The notes under the pieces are model-generated. The model was not told the origin of the DNA. It saw nothing but the letters and a program-made list of their open reading frames with translations, and searched no databases. Positions 1 through 8,543 of a stretch of 64,000 bases of DNA are shown here, in pieces (the first letter of the stretch is position 1; the number at the start of each line of letters is the position of its first letter). The position numbers were made by a program, and so were the translations under genes. Where the stretch lies: assembly GCA_024234165.1 (NCBI GenBank), contig JACKOP010000002.1, positions 434,001 through 498,000 of the forward strand, written 5' to 3'. The stretch is from Pseudomonadales bacterium. Lineage in GTDB: Bacteria > Pseudomonadota > Gammaproteobacteria > Pseudomonadales > UBA5518.

Positions 1-274
1 GCGGCATCGGCCGCGAAGCATCCGAGGTGCCCGGCATCGGACGATCGCTGTCGCCCGAGAGAAAGTCGACGTCACCGCCGGCACAGAACGCCCGACCGTT
101 GCCGTGCAGCACGATCGCACGCACCTCGTCGTTGTCGCGCAGCGAATACAGCAGCGCAGCCAGTTCGGCAGCCAGTTCCCAGCTGATCGCGTTCAGCTTG
201 TGCGGACGGTTCAGTGTGATGATGCCGACGCTGTCCTCGATGCGGAACAGCAACATGTTCTCTTCCTTTGCCAT
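1..274 (-). CDS. Enoyl-CoA hydratase/isomerase, N-terminal part (runs off the window)
   Basis: This is the first 91 residues of a crotonase-family protein whose 3' part lies beyond position 1. The crotonase signatures LNRPHKLNAIS (about residue 20) and GRAFCAGGDVDFL (about residue 60) are present; the second holds the oxyanion-hole glycines. The family adds water to, or isomerises, 2-enoyl-CoA thioesters. The start is the ATG at 274, 20 bp after the stop of the luciferase-like oxidoreductase gene, so it is probably the next gene of the same minus-strand run. The substrate cannot be told. Because the C-terminal part with the second active-site acid is missing from the window, hydratase and isomerase cannot be separated. 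Confidence 0.85.
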   Translation of the reverse strand, partial: MAKEENMLLFRIEDSVGIITLNRPHKLNAISWELAAELAALLYSLRDNDEVRAIVLHGNGRAFCAGGDVDFLSGDSDRPMPGTSDASRPMP

Positions 275-294
275 GACTTCTGCTCCGGGATCGA

Positions 295-1218
295 TCAACG
301 GAAGTTAGGGATGATGTCGCTGTTGTACCACGACACCCAGTCGAGGCACTGCTCGAACGTGTCCATGCGAGCGGGGTACACCTGCGCAACCGTGGCCCCG
401 GCCTTCTGCAATGCTTCGATTTCGAACAGGATCCTGTCGCGGTTGGTCTCGATGCGCGTTGCGCCGGTCTCGGCGTGCGAATAATCCTCGACCTGGTATT
501 CGGTGGAGGTGATCACGACCTCGAAGCGATCCGCCTTCTCTTCGTAGCCCGGCTGACGACGCAGGAACTCCAGCGACGACGGCAGTTGCTCGGCGGTGAT
601 CAGCCACGGGATCCAGCCGTCGCCTACGCGTGCCGCACGCCGCATCGCAACCTCGGTGTTGCCGCCGACGAAGATCGGCACATGCGGTTTGCTCACCGGC
701 TTGGGCTCGAAGGCGATATCGGAGAATTTTGCGTACTTGCCGTCGAAGCGCGGTGAATCGGCAGTCCAGCACTCGATCATCGCGTCGAGGCATTCGTCGG
801 TCATCTTGCCGCGCTCACGGAACGGCACGCCGAGCATCTCGAACTCGCCTTCGAGGTGCCCTGGTGCTGCCCCCAGCGTGAAACGACCACCGCTCAGCCA
901 GTCCAGCGTCGCGATCTGCTTGGCGAGCAGCAGCGGATGACGGTACGGCACCACCAGCACGTAGGTCAGCACCCGGATCCGGCGGGTCGCGCCGGCGAGC
1001 ACTGCACAGGCGGAGATACCCTCGGGAAAGCGCCGTCCCATGTGTTCTGTCATCTCGTTCGGCATGAACAGATGCTCGGGTATGGTGAGCCACTCCCAGC
1101 TCTGCGCATCGGCATGCTGGGCGAACTTCAGGATCTCGGCGCCGCCAGCCTGCGGCTCCCAGGGTGCCATCGACGCGGGGTAGTTCAGCAACCCGGGTAT
1201 AGCAAGTGCAAACTTCAT
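295..1218 (-). CDS. Luciferase-like (LLM class) flavin-dependent oxidoreductase
   Basis: A 307-residue TIM-barrel protein of the bacterial luciferase-like family, full length for the class. It begins MKFALAIPGLLNYPASMAPW and carries family hallmarks such as TRRIRVLTYVLVVPYRHPL, LDWLSGGRFTLGAAPG and VPIFVGGNTEVAMRRAARVG. Members use FMN or F420; many of this subtype are called F420-dependent, but the cofactor cannot be settled here. It sits among acyl-CoA dehydrogenases and CoA transferases, which suggests an oxygenation or reduction step on a catabolic intermediate. That role is inferred from context only. Confidence 0.85.
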   Translation of the reverse strand: MKFALAIPGLLNYPASMAPWEPQAGGAEILKFAQHADAQSWEWLTIPEHLFMPNEMTEHMGRRFPEGISACAVLAGATRRIRVLTYVLVVPYRHPLLLAKQIATLDWLSGGRFTLGAAPGHLEGEFEMLGVPFRERGKMTDECLDAMIECWTADSPRFDGKYAKFSDIAFEPKPVSKPHVPIFVGGNTEVAMRRAARVGDGWIPWLITAEQLPSSLEFLRRQPGYEEKADRFEVVITSTEYQVEDYSHAETGATRIETNRDRILFEIEALQKAGATVAQVYPARMDTFEQCLDWVSWYNSDIIPNFR

Positions 1219-1292
1219 GGTTTTCCGTTCCTTGTCATCGAGTTATCGGAAAGCGTTACGCTGCGGACGGTGCCAATGATCACGCTGGCATA

Positions 1293-2513
1293 TCAATAGA
1301 TGATCTTCGCCTCCTGCAATTCACGATAGCGCTGCTCCGAGAGACCGAGAATCTCCAGGAACACGCGGTCGTTGTCGCGTCCGATCATCGGCCCGGTGCG
1401 GACATCCGGTTCGCTGCGGCTCATCTTCACGTAAGCGCCGTAGATGGTTTCCGGAAAGCCGAGCGGGTGGATCACTTCGACGAAGGTCTTGCGCGCCCGG
1501 TAATGCGGATCGTGCAGCAGATCACCGATGTTCAGCACCGGCGCTGCGGCAACGCCCTGCGACTGCAGCAGCGCTGCAAGCTCGCGGTCATCGTGGTTCA
1601 CCGTCCAGGTTGCGAGCGCCTCGTGCAGCGCGTCGATGTGCTGCAGCCGGTCGGCCAGGCTCGCAAAGCGTGCACCGTTCGCCCATTCGGGATTGCCCAT
1701 CGCAGCGCGCAGGGCCTGCCACTCCGCTTCGCTCGGCACGGCAATGCTGATCCAGCGGTCATCACCCGCGCACGGAAACACGCCGTGCGGTGCAGCAAGC
1801 CCGAGCGGGTGTTCGTTGCCCTTCGGCCCACCGATACGCCCGTTCATCACGTAATCGATTTGCGCAGGGCCCGTGATATGCATGATCGCCTCCTGCTGCG
1901 AGAAGTCGATATGCTGGCCACGCCCGCTGGCGTCGCGATGATGCAGTGCAGTCAGTGCCGCAAACGCCCCGAAGATGCCGACGAAGGGATCGGTGAATGC
2001 GTTCTCCACCGGGATGGGGTCACCGCCCTTGTAGCCGACCAGACTGTCCAGACCCGTGGTCGATGCAGCGCTGAGTCCGTAGGTACGCACCGCCCGCAAC
2101 GGACCGTACAGCCCCGCAGCAGGCATCGAAAGCATCACGATATCCGGCTTGACCTTCTGCAGTTCGACGTAGCCGAGCCCGAGCTGTTCCATCACTCCCG
2201 GACCGAAGTTCTCGATCACGATATCCGAGCGTGCAATCAGATCCAGCGCAAGCTGCTTTGCCTCGGGCTGCTTGAGGTTCAGCGACACCGAACCGTTGCC
2301 GGCCCAGCTCGCATGGTTGGACAGGCTACGGTTCGGGTCGGGAATCCCTTCTCCGAAAGGCGGCAGTGTACGCATCATGTCGATGCGCGCACGCGACTCG
2401 ATTTTCAATACGTCGGCACCCAGAAAACCCAGGGTCTGGCCTGCGACCGGACCCGCCCATACCCAGCCGAAATTGACGACGCGTATGCCCTTCAACGGCA
2501 ATGCATTTGCCAT
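1293..2513 (-). CDS. CaiB/BaiF family (class III) CoA transferase
   Basis: A 406-residue family III CoA transferase, which moves CoA between acyl-CoA and a free acid. The start is the ATG at 2513 (MANALPLKGIRVVNFGWVWA); a longer open frame upstream overlaps the neighbouring gene and lacks family similarity. The catalytic aspartate that forms the anhydride intermediate in formyl-CoA transferase aligns with Asp175 (NAFTDPFVG), followed by the usual RDASGRGQ loop. It lies 46 bp downstream of another CoA transferase gene, and the two could form a heteromer or act on different acids. Substrate unknown. Confidence 0.88.
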   Translation of the reverse strand: MANALPLKGIRVVNFGWVWAGPVAGQTLGFLGADVLKIESRARIDMMRTLPPFGEGIPDPNRSLSNHASWAGNGSVSLNLKQPEAKQLALDLIARSDIVIENFGPGVMEQLGLGYVELQKVKPDIVMLSMPAAGLYGPLRAVRTYGLSAASTTGLDSLVGYKGGDPIPVENAFTDPFVGIFGAFAALTALHHRDASGRGQHIDFSQQEAIMHITGPAQIDYVMNGRIGGPKGNEHPLGLAAPHGVFPCAGDDRWISIAVPSEAEWQALRAAMGNPEWANGARFASLADRLQHIDALHEALATWTVNHDDRELAALLQSQGVAAAPVLNIGDLLHDPHYRARKTFVEVIHPLGFPETIYGAYVKMSRSEPDVRTGPMIGRDNDRVFLEILGLSEQRYRELQEAKIIY

Positions 2514-2559
2514 GATTGTCTTGCTCCACACCCAGTCCGGTTGCTTGCCCGACCACGCC

Positions 2560-3753
2560 TCAGTGGGCGCCACCTTGCTGTTGCTCGAACGCCTCCAGTT
2601 CGCGTTCGACCTCATCATCGTGCTGGCCAAGCAGAGGCGCCGGTGCATGCGGGCCGCCAGGCGACGCAGGCAGTTTGAATGGCGCTCCGAGCGTGCGCAC
2701 GGTACCCAGTACCGGATGATCGACGTCGACGAAGTAGTCACGCGCCTCGAGGTGCGGATGCGCCTGCACTTCTGCCACCGTGAACACGGCTGCCACGGGG
2801 GCACCGGCGGCCTGGCACTTCTCCATGATCTCGAGCTTGCCGTGCTGCATCGTCCATTCCTCGATCATGGAATAGAGGAAATCGGCGTTCTGCGCTCGCT
2901 GGAACATGTCCTGGAACAGTTCGAGATCGGCCCACTCGGGATTGCCCATCACCTGTCGTATTCCGTTCCACTGTCCCGGCTCGAGCGCCAGCATCCAGAC
3001 GTGTCCGTCCTTGCACGGCAGTATCGTCGCCGGTGCGCCCAGCGGCATGCCAACACCGGTGCGTTTGTCGAACCTGCCATCCTGCGCATAGAGACCGATG
3101 TTCTGCCCCCCGACGAAAGTCGCGGCAATCGCTTCGGCGCTTGAAACATCGAGATGCTGTCCGCCGTGCGTGTGGCGCCGGCCGTAGACGGCAGCGAGTC
3201 CCCACGCGGCGGCGGTTACCGCACCGTAATAGTCCGCGGCGAAGGTGCCATGTTCGAGCGGCATCTCGCCGGGCCGGCCGCAGTAACGGCTGCTCGCGCC
3301 GGTGAGGTGGTAAGCATTGAGGTCGTAGCCGTTCCAGTTGCTGTAGGGTCCGGTCTGACCGAACGGCGTGATCGATACCACGACCAGGTTCGGATTGACT
3401 TCGGCGAGCGTGGCGTAATCGAGGCCCCACTCCTTCATCTGCGCCGGCGTGTTGTTCTCGATCAGCAGATCGGCCCACTTCACCAGGCGCAGGAAACGCG
3501 CACGGCCCGCCTCGGTGGTCACGTCGCAGCTGATGCCACGCTTGTTGGTGTTCGTGATGAAGTAAAGGCCGCTCTTTTCCGGGTCAGGTACATCACCCGG
3601 AAACGGCCCGGCAGCGCGCGCCGAGTCCCCCCCCGGCGGCTCCACCTTGATCACGTCGGCTCCGTAATCGGCAAACAGCCGCGCGCAGAAAGGCGCCGAA
3701 ACCAACTGTCCGAAATCGATGACCCGGATCCCGGCCAGCGCCCCTCTGCTCAT
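2560..3753 (-). CDS. CaiB/BaiF family (class III) CoA transferase
   Basis: A 397-residue family III CoA transferase. The chosen ATG at 3753 gives MSRGALAGIRVIDFGQLVSA and has GGAG about 10 bases upstream; the open frame extends 17 codons further but overlaps the end of the acyl-CoA dehydrogenase gene. Features include the N-terminal nucleotide-fold segment FADYGADVIKVEPPGGD, the ITPFGQTGPY segment, and an aspartate at position 174 (FAADYYGAV) aligned with the catalytic Asp of formyl-CoA transferase. It belongs to the minus-strand acyl-CoA cluster. Substrate unknown. Confidence 0.88.
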   Translation of the reverse strand: MSRGALAGIRVIDFGQLVSAPFCARLFADYGADVIKVEPPGGDSARAAGPFPGDVPDPEKSGLYFITNTNKRGISCDVTTEAGRARFLRLVKWADLLIENNTPAQMKEWGLDYATLAEVNPNLVVVSITPFGQTGPYSNWNGYDLNAYHLTGASSRYCGRPGEMPLEHGTFAADYYGAVTAAAWGLAAVYGRRHTHGGQHLDVSSAEAIAATFVGGQNIGLYAQDGRFDKRTGVGMPLGAPATILPCKDGHVWMLALEPGQWNGIRQVMGNPEWADLELFQDMFQRAQNADFLYSMIEEWTMQHGKLEIMEKCQAAGAPVAAVFTVAEVQAHPHLEARDYFVDVDHPVLGTVRTLGAPFKLPASPGGPHAPAPLLGQHDDEVERELEAFEQQQGGAH

Positions 3754-3804
3754 TCCACGGCTCTCCCCGCTATCGACCAACCGCCACCCCGGGCTGTCCG
3801 GCAA

Positions 3805-4965
3805 TCAGACTTCGAACATGTCCTCGATGGTCCTGCCTTCACCATCGAGCACCTCGGCGGCGATCAGGTTCTCGAGGTAGCGCGAATCCCACCAGTTCAT
3901 CTGCTGCTGCTTGGCGCGACGGAAAAACAACTGGATGTCGTACTCGAGCGTGAAACCGTAGCCGCCATGGATCTGTTCGCACTTCGCGGTGACGTCACGG
4001 AACGTGTTGCACGCGAACAGCTTTGCCATTGGCGCCAGACGCGCGATCGAGTAACCCTTGTCCTGCGTCCAGGCCGCCTCGAGTACGAGCACCTTCGCAC
4101 CCTCGATGACTGCCACCGCGTCGGCCATATAGTGTGCAAGTGACTGGAATGCACCGATCGGCTTGCCGAACTGCTCGCGCCCTTTCGAATACTCGACCGT
4201 CATCTCCAGCGCACGATCGGCTCCACCGACAGCAAACGCCGCCAGCAGGATGATGCCTTCGTGCATGCACGCGTTCCATGTCCGCCAGCCGCTCTGTACA
4301 GCGCCGATACGGTTCGCCGCCGGAACCTGCACGTTGTCGAAGCTCACCTGGTACTGGGTATCCGAAGCCATCGACTTCTGCTGCAGCAGGCTCACGCCCG
4401 GTGCAGCGGTATCGACGAGCAGCAGGTCGATTGCATCCGTCGCATCACCGCTGCGCGCCAGCACCAGCAGCTTCTGCGCCGCCCTGGCATAGAACACGTG
4501 CCGCTTCGTGCCATTCAGCACGTAGCCATCGCCCTTCTGCGTTGCGCGTACCTGCACGCCCTGCGGCCCGAAGCCGTTGCCGCGTTCCAGCCACGCCGGC
4601 GTAACGATCAGGTCACCGGAACCGATCGCAGGCAACAGCGCCGCCTTCTGTTCTTCGCTGCCACCCTTGAGGATCGCCAGTGCACTCATCACCGAACTGG
4701 CGAAGAACGGCCCCGGCGCCAGCGCCCGGCCAAGCTCCTCGAAGATCACCACACGATCGACCGTGTTGAGACCGATACCGCCGTATTCTTCCGGCAGCAT
4801 CATGCCGAGCAGACCGGTCTCCTTCATTTTTTCCCACAGGCCTGCGGGAATGCCGACCGGGTCATTCTCCGTGTCGCGCACCACACGGGTGGTACTGTGC
4901 TCGGCACACACGCCACGCACCATGTCCCGGTAAAGTACCTGCTCCTCGCTGAAGTTCAAATCCAT
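3805..4965 (-). CDS. Acyl-CoA dehydrogenase
   Basis: A 386-residue flavoprotein of the acyl-CoA dehydrogenase family, full length. It oxidises an acyl-CoA to the 2,3-enoyl-CoA and passes electrons to ETF. The start is the ATG at 4965 (MDLNFSEEQVLYRDMVRGVC). The C-terminal signature QIHGGYGFTLEYDIQLFFRR, near the CoA and FAD sites, is intact. It is one of two dehydrogenases in this run (the other starts at 8420). They differ clearly in sequence, so they probably act on different intermediates or pair as a heteromer, as some steroid side-chain dehydrogenases do. That pairing is a guess. Confidence 0.9.
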   Translation of the reverse strand: MDLNFSEEQVLYRDMVRGVCAEHSTTRVVRDTENDPVGIPAGLWEKMKETGLLGMMLPEEYGGIGLNTVDRVVIFEELGRALAPGPFFASSVMSALAILKGGSEEQKAALLPAIGSGDLIVTPAWLERGNGFGPQGVQVRATQKGDGYVLNGTKRHVFYARAAQKLLVLARSGDATDAIDLLLVDTAAPGVSLLQQKSMASDTQYQVSFDNVQVPAANRIGAVQSGWRTWNACMHEGIILLAAFAVGGADRALEMTVEYSKGREQFGKPIGAFQSLAHYMADAVAVIEGAKVLVLEAAWTQDKGYSIARLAPMAKLFACNTFRDVTAKCEQIHGGYGFTLEYDIQLFFRRAKQQQMNWWDSRYLENLIAAEVLDGEGRTIEDMFEV

Positions 4966-5029
4966 GGCTGCCTGTCCTCGATGATTCGCCTGCTGGTGAG
5001 TGTGAATGATGACCGTAGTGTGTCGATGT

Positions 5030-5512
5030 TCAGGGTTTCCAGCGTTCGTTACGCCGCTCCCACGGATTGTCGGCGGCATCGAGTGGCAACGCCACCCGCG
5101 CACGACAGGAAGTCTTGACCTGCCCCTGCACCGACACGGCGAGATCCAGATCGACCCAGCCGCAGCCGGTATCGTCGATGCTGGTGCCTGCCACCCGTCC
5201 GCTGAGGACCATGTCGTCGCCGGGGAATACCGAATCGCTCATGCGGAACTTCATCCTTCCGAGGCGGCCCCTGGGCCCAGTCCAGTCGGTGACGAAGCGT
5301 TCGAACCACGCAGCGTTGTTCGGTGTATTGATGAAGATGTCGCGCACGCCGTTCCTGTTGATCGCGAAGTCACGGTCGTGATGCATGGGACGCCAGTCGC
5401 GGCTCGCCATCGCGCCGAGCACCACGGTGGTTGCCGTCACCGCGTGTCTCAGCTCGGGCAACGCGTCGCCTTCCTTCACCTGATCGTGCGTCAGCAGCCG
5501 GTACACGCTCAT
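5030..5512 (-). CDS. MaoC-like hot-dog dehydratase
   Basis: A 160-residue protein resembling the C-terminal half of two-domain MaoC-type enoyl-CoA hydratases. The segment SRDWRPMHHDRDFAINRNG corresponds to the hydratase motif region, and VFPGDDMVLSGRVAG is typical of the MaoC fold. Its ATG overlaps the stop of the preceding gene by 4 bp (ATGA), so the two are translationally coupled. Together the pair probably makes one functional dehydratase in which each polypeptide supplies one hot-dog fold. Its substrate is likely an enoyl-CoA made by the neighbouring dehydrogenases. Confidence 0.8.
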   Translation of the reverse strand: MSVYRLLTHDQVKEGDALPELRHAVTATTVVLGAMASRDWRPMHHDRDFAINRNGVRDIFINTPNNAAWFERFVTDWTGPRGRLGRMKFRMSDSVFPGDDMVLSGRVAGTSIDDTGCGWVDLDLAVSVQGQVKTSCRARVALPLDAADNPWERRNERWKP

Positions 5513-6033
5513 GATGCGCTCCTCCGGTAGCCGAAACAGTCGTACGAATCACGCCCCACGAACTCGCCGCGTTCGTTGAAGCACTCGAGGTCGATCAGCC
5601 AGAAGCGCCCGCGCCCAAGCTTGGTCGTCTTCACCTGGCTGATCGAGCGCACGATCTGGTGTGCCCGCAGCCGGTCACCCGGTCGCACCGGCTCACCGAA
5701 TGCCGTTTCGTTGCCCGATATGATCGCCTCGGGCAGATCGAGCAGACGCTTGAGATCGAAGTGCGCCTGCAACGCAAGTCGCTCACCGGTTGCACCCGGC
5801 GTCCAGTAGTGCGGACGGAACCACACCGACATCATCGTCGGCGGCGTGATCCAGCCATGCGTGACCTCGCGAGCCACGTCTTCTTCCCAGAACAGGGGAT
5901 TGCCGTTCTGCACCGCGGCGCAGGTGTTGTAGACATAACCCATCTCGATCGCGAACGTCGACTCCTCCGCGTATTGAGGCACGCCGATCAGTGCGTGCAC
6001 CTCGGGTGGAATCTCCGGAATCACGTGCTCCAT
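5509..6033 (-). CDS. FAS1-like/MaoC N-terminal dehydratase-domain protein
   Basis: A 174-residue hot-dog protein like the N-terminal dehydratase domain of MaoC-type hydratases. Segments TPPTMMSVWFRPHYW and GNETAFGEPVRPGDRLRAH are typical. The start is the ATG at 6033 with GGAG nine bases upstream; the frame is open for 34 more codons that overlap the racemase-like gene and look non-coding. It is coupled by a 4-bp overlap to the MaoC-like gene that follows. The two probably form a heteromeric enoyl-CoA hydratase, an arrangement known from steroid side-chain degradation; that parallel is an inference. Confidence 0.8.
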   Translation of the reverse strand: MEHVIPEIPPEVHALIGVPQYAEESTFAIEMGYVYNTCAAVQNGNPLFWEEDVAREVTHGWITPPTMMSVWFRPHYWTPGATGERLALQAHFDLKRLLDLPEAIISGNETAFGEPVRPGDRLRAHQIVRSISQVKTTKLGRGRFWLIDLECFNERGEFVGRDSYDCFGYRRSAS

Positions 6034-6061
6034 CTTCAGATTCTCCGGGACTGCGGTGTAC

Positions 6062-7222
6062 TCACTCGACGACACCGGTGTCGCGCAGACGCGCGATCTC
6101 GGCCGTATCGAAACCGGCCGCGGCCAGCACGCCATCGGTATCCGTGGTTCCCGGTGCCGCGACCTGGTGCGTCGGCAGATCGCGTGGATTGCCTGCCAGT
6201 ATCGGACCGAGCTGGCGGAAGCTCCCGTGTACCGGATGATGCGCCTGCATGAAGGTGTTGCGTGCGGCGAAATGTTCGCTGCGCGTCAGTTCCGGGATAT
6301 CGAGCACCGGGGTCGCGCAGGTGTTCTCGCCCGCGAGCAGCGCGGTCCATTCATCACGATCGCGGGTCAGGAACACCGCCCGCATCGCTGCCTTGATCTC
6401 TTCCTGACGGGACGCATCGTATTGCAGCGGCGCGTACTGCTCGAGTCCGAGCAGCCGGCACAGATTGGCGAAGAAGTGAGTCTCGATCGCACCGACCGCG
6501 ATCGCCTTGCCGTCACGCGTGGCGTAGATGCCGTAGCAGGCAAACTTGCCCGTCAACAGCGTGGTTTCCGGACCGGTACCGACACCGGTCGCAAGATACT
6601 CGTCGATATACAGCGAAGTCAGGTTCAGCACACCGTCCGTGATGGCGACGTCCAGATACGCCCCCTCGTCACGGCGCAAGCGGTTGACCAGCGCAGCCAT
6701 CACGGCCATCGCTGCCTGCATGCCCCCGCCCGCGCTGTCCGCCACCGTTGCCCCCGGCATCCCCGGACGCCCGTCGGCCATACGGCCGCTGCAATGCAGA
6801 AAGCCACCCATCGCAAGGTAGTTGATGTCGTGTCCGGCCCACTGCGACCAGGGACCATCCTGACCGTAGCCGCTGGTCGAGCAGTAGACCAGGCGCGGAT
6901 TGATCTGGCTGAGCTCCTCGTAGCCTACGCCGATGCGCTTGGCTACGCCGGGGCGGTAGCTTTCGATCAGCACGTCGACGTTCTTCACGAGCCGATGCAC
7001 TACCGCCTTGCCCTCGGCCGTTGCGAGATCGACCCGGATGCGTCGCGTACCACGTCCCGCGCCATAGGCATGGTAGAGCGGTTCGGTCTGCTTGCCGCCC
7101 TTGGCCGATACCGGCGCCAGCTTGATTATCTCCATGCCGTAGTCGGCCAGGATGCGCGAGGCACGTGCCGCCGGGCCCACGCTGGCCAGATCAAGCACCT
7201 TGTATCCCTGCAGGAACGACAT
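6062..7222 (-). CDS. Alpha-methylacyl-CoA racemase-like family III protein
   Basis: A 386-residue member of the CaiB/BaiF family. It carries GHDINYLAMGG, close to the segment that holds the catalytic histidine of alpha-methylacyl-CoA racemase (here His131), and VADSAGGG with Asp162 at the position of the racemase aspartate. That points to racemisation of a 2-methyl-branched acyl-CoA rather than CoA transfer, though a transferase role is not excluded. Such racemases are needed when branched isoprenoid or steroid side chains enter beta-oxidation. The gene is 28 bp upstream of the dehydratase pair and 16 bp downstream of an acyl-CoA dehydrogenase. Confidence 0.78.
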   Translation of the reverse strand: MSFLQGYKVLDLASVGPAARASRILADYGMEIIKLAPVSAKGGKQTEPLYHAYGAGRGTRRIRVDLATAEGKAVVHRLVKNVDVLIESYRPGVAKRIGVGYEELSQINPRLVYCSTSGYGQDGPWSQWAGHDINYLAMGGFLHCSGRMADGRPGMPGATVADSAGGGMQAAMAVMAALVNRLRRDEGAYLDVAITDGVLNLTSLYIDEYLATGVGTGPETTLLTGKFACYGIYATRDGKAIAVGAIETHFFANLCRLLGLEQYAPLQYDASRQEEIKAAMRAVFLTRDRDEWTALLAGENTCATPVLDIPELTRSEHFAARNTFMQAHHPVHGSFRQLGPILAGNPRDLPTHQVAAPGTTDTDGVLAAAGFDTAEIARLRDTGVVE

Positions 7223-7238
7223 CGCGCGACTCTCCCGC

Positions 7239-8420
7239 TCAGAAATTCTTCGGCAGGCCGAGGCCGCGCTTGGAGATGATGTTCTTCTGCACCTCCGAAG
7301 AGCCGCCGCCGATGGTGTCGATCACGGTATACGTGTAGCAGCTCTCCGAGCGCCCTCCGAGTGGCGCGTCCGGCGTGCCCAGCGCGAGCTGCGCACCAGG
7401 GCCGACGATATCCATCGTCGCGTTGGCGACACGCAACGAGAGTTCGGTCGCGTACAACTTGTAGCAGGACGCCTCCACGGTCGGCGTCTTGTTCGAGTGC
7501 ATCGCGGTGCAGACGAACTTCACGCCGAGCAGCTTGCCGACTTCACACTCGGTGGCGAGCTGCGCGATGCGCTGACGGATCACCGGGTCATCCTTCAGTG
7601 GCTTGCCATCACGCGTAGCGGTCTTCACATGATCGCACAGCAACTCGACACGTCCGCGGATCGGCGCGAACGTGAACAGCGTGAAGCGTTCGATGTCGAG
7701 CGCCTCGGCGATGTACTGGAAGCCCTTGTTCAGTTCGCCCACCCGGTATTCGTCGGGAACGTAGACGTCGTCGAAGAACACCCCGTTGGTACGCTCGCCG
7801 CCCATCGTCGGCATCGGGTGGATCGTGAGTCCCGGATGATTCATCGGCACCAGGAACAGGGAGATGCCGTGATGTTTCGGCGCATCCGGATCGGTGCGCG
7901 CACCGACCCAGTACCAGTCGGCGAAGTGGGCCGAGGTGGTGAAGATCTTCTGGCCGTTCAGCACCCAGCCAGCATCCTTGCGCTCGGCGCGCAGGCGCAT
8001 CGCCGCAGAATCCGAACCGGCCGACGGCTCCGAGTAACCGACGGCAAACTCGACTTCGGCATCCAGGATCTTCGGCAGGAACTCTTTCTTCAGCTTTTCG
8101 GAGCCGACCTTGATCAGCGTCTTGCCGATGATGCCCACACCCTTGCCGATCTGCGGCGCCCCCACCGAGGACAGCAACTCGTTCAGCAGGTATTCGAAGA
8201 AGCCCTCACCATCCTGGCCACCGTACTCCTTCGGCCAGGTGAGACCGAGCCAGCCGCGCTCGGCGACCTTCTTCATGAATGCGCGGCGCTCCGGGGTATC
8301 GCAGACCTGCGCCATGTTCTCGCGCGTAACGTCCATCACGAGCGGGTCGTGGTTCTCGCGCAGGAATTCCTTGACCTGGCGGATGAAATCGCGTTCTTCA
8401 GCGGTAAACTCGAAGTCCAT
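7239..8420 (-). CDS. Acyl-CoA dehydrogenase
   Basis: A 393-residue acyl-CoA dehydrogenase. The start is the ATG at 8420 (MDFEFTAEERDFIRQVKEFL); 29 extra in-frame codons upstream look non-coding. Family marks include FAVGYSEPSAGSDSAAMRLR (flavin-binding loop) and TIGGGSSEVQKNIISKRGLG at the C-terminus, the FAD/CoA-contacting end common in this subfamily. It donates electrons to ETF; an ETF alpha gene starts 3.5 kb away on the other strand. The 123-bp gap to the upstream two-domain CoA transferase gene shows no clear promoter or terminator. Confidence 0.9.
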   Translation of the reverse strand: MDFEFTAEERDFIRQVKEFLRENHDPLVMDVTRENMAQVCDTPERRAFMKKVAERGWLGLTWPKEYGGQDGEGFFEYLLNELLSSVGAPQIGKGVGIIGKTLIKVGSEKLKKEFLPKILDAEVEFAVGYSEPSAGSDSAAMRLRAERKDAGWVLNGQKIFTTSAHFADWYWVGARTDPDAPKHHGISLFLVPMNHPGLTIHPMPTMGGERTNGVFFDDVYVPDEYRVGELNKGFQYIAEALDIERFTLFTFAPIRGRVELLCDHVKTATRDGKPLKDDPVIRQRIAQLATECEVGKLLGVKFVCTAMHSNKTPTVEASCYKLYATELSLRVANATMDIVGPGAQLALGTPDAPLGGRSESCYTYTVIDTIGGGSSEVQKNIISKRGLGLPKNF

Positions 8421-8543
8421 GGTGCTGTCCCCGTCCTGTCTGCGCTTGTGCGGTAAAACTTGGATTGTAACGAGGTGAGCTGCTGCGGGATCAGCGCCGC
8501 AGCGCACCTGAACCGGCCAAATAGGTATCCGATACGGACATCG

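Noticed and set aside
1206..2678. Long plus-strand open frame opposite the first CoA transferase gene
   Set aside because: No family motif; the opposite strand encodes a clear CaiB/BaiF protein with its catalytic Asp.
3754..3804. Longer start for the CoA transferase at 2560-3753
   Set aside because: The extra 17 residues (MPDSPGWRLVDSGESRG) do not fit the family, and the ATG at 3753 has a ribosome binding site.
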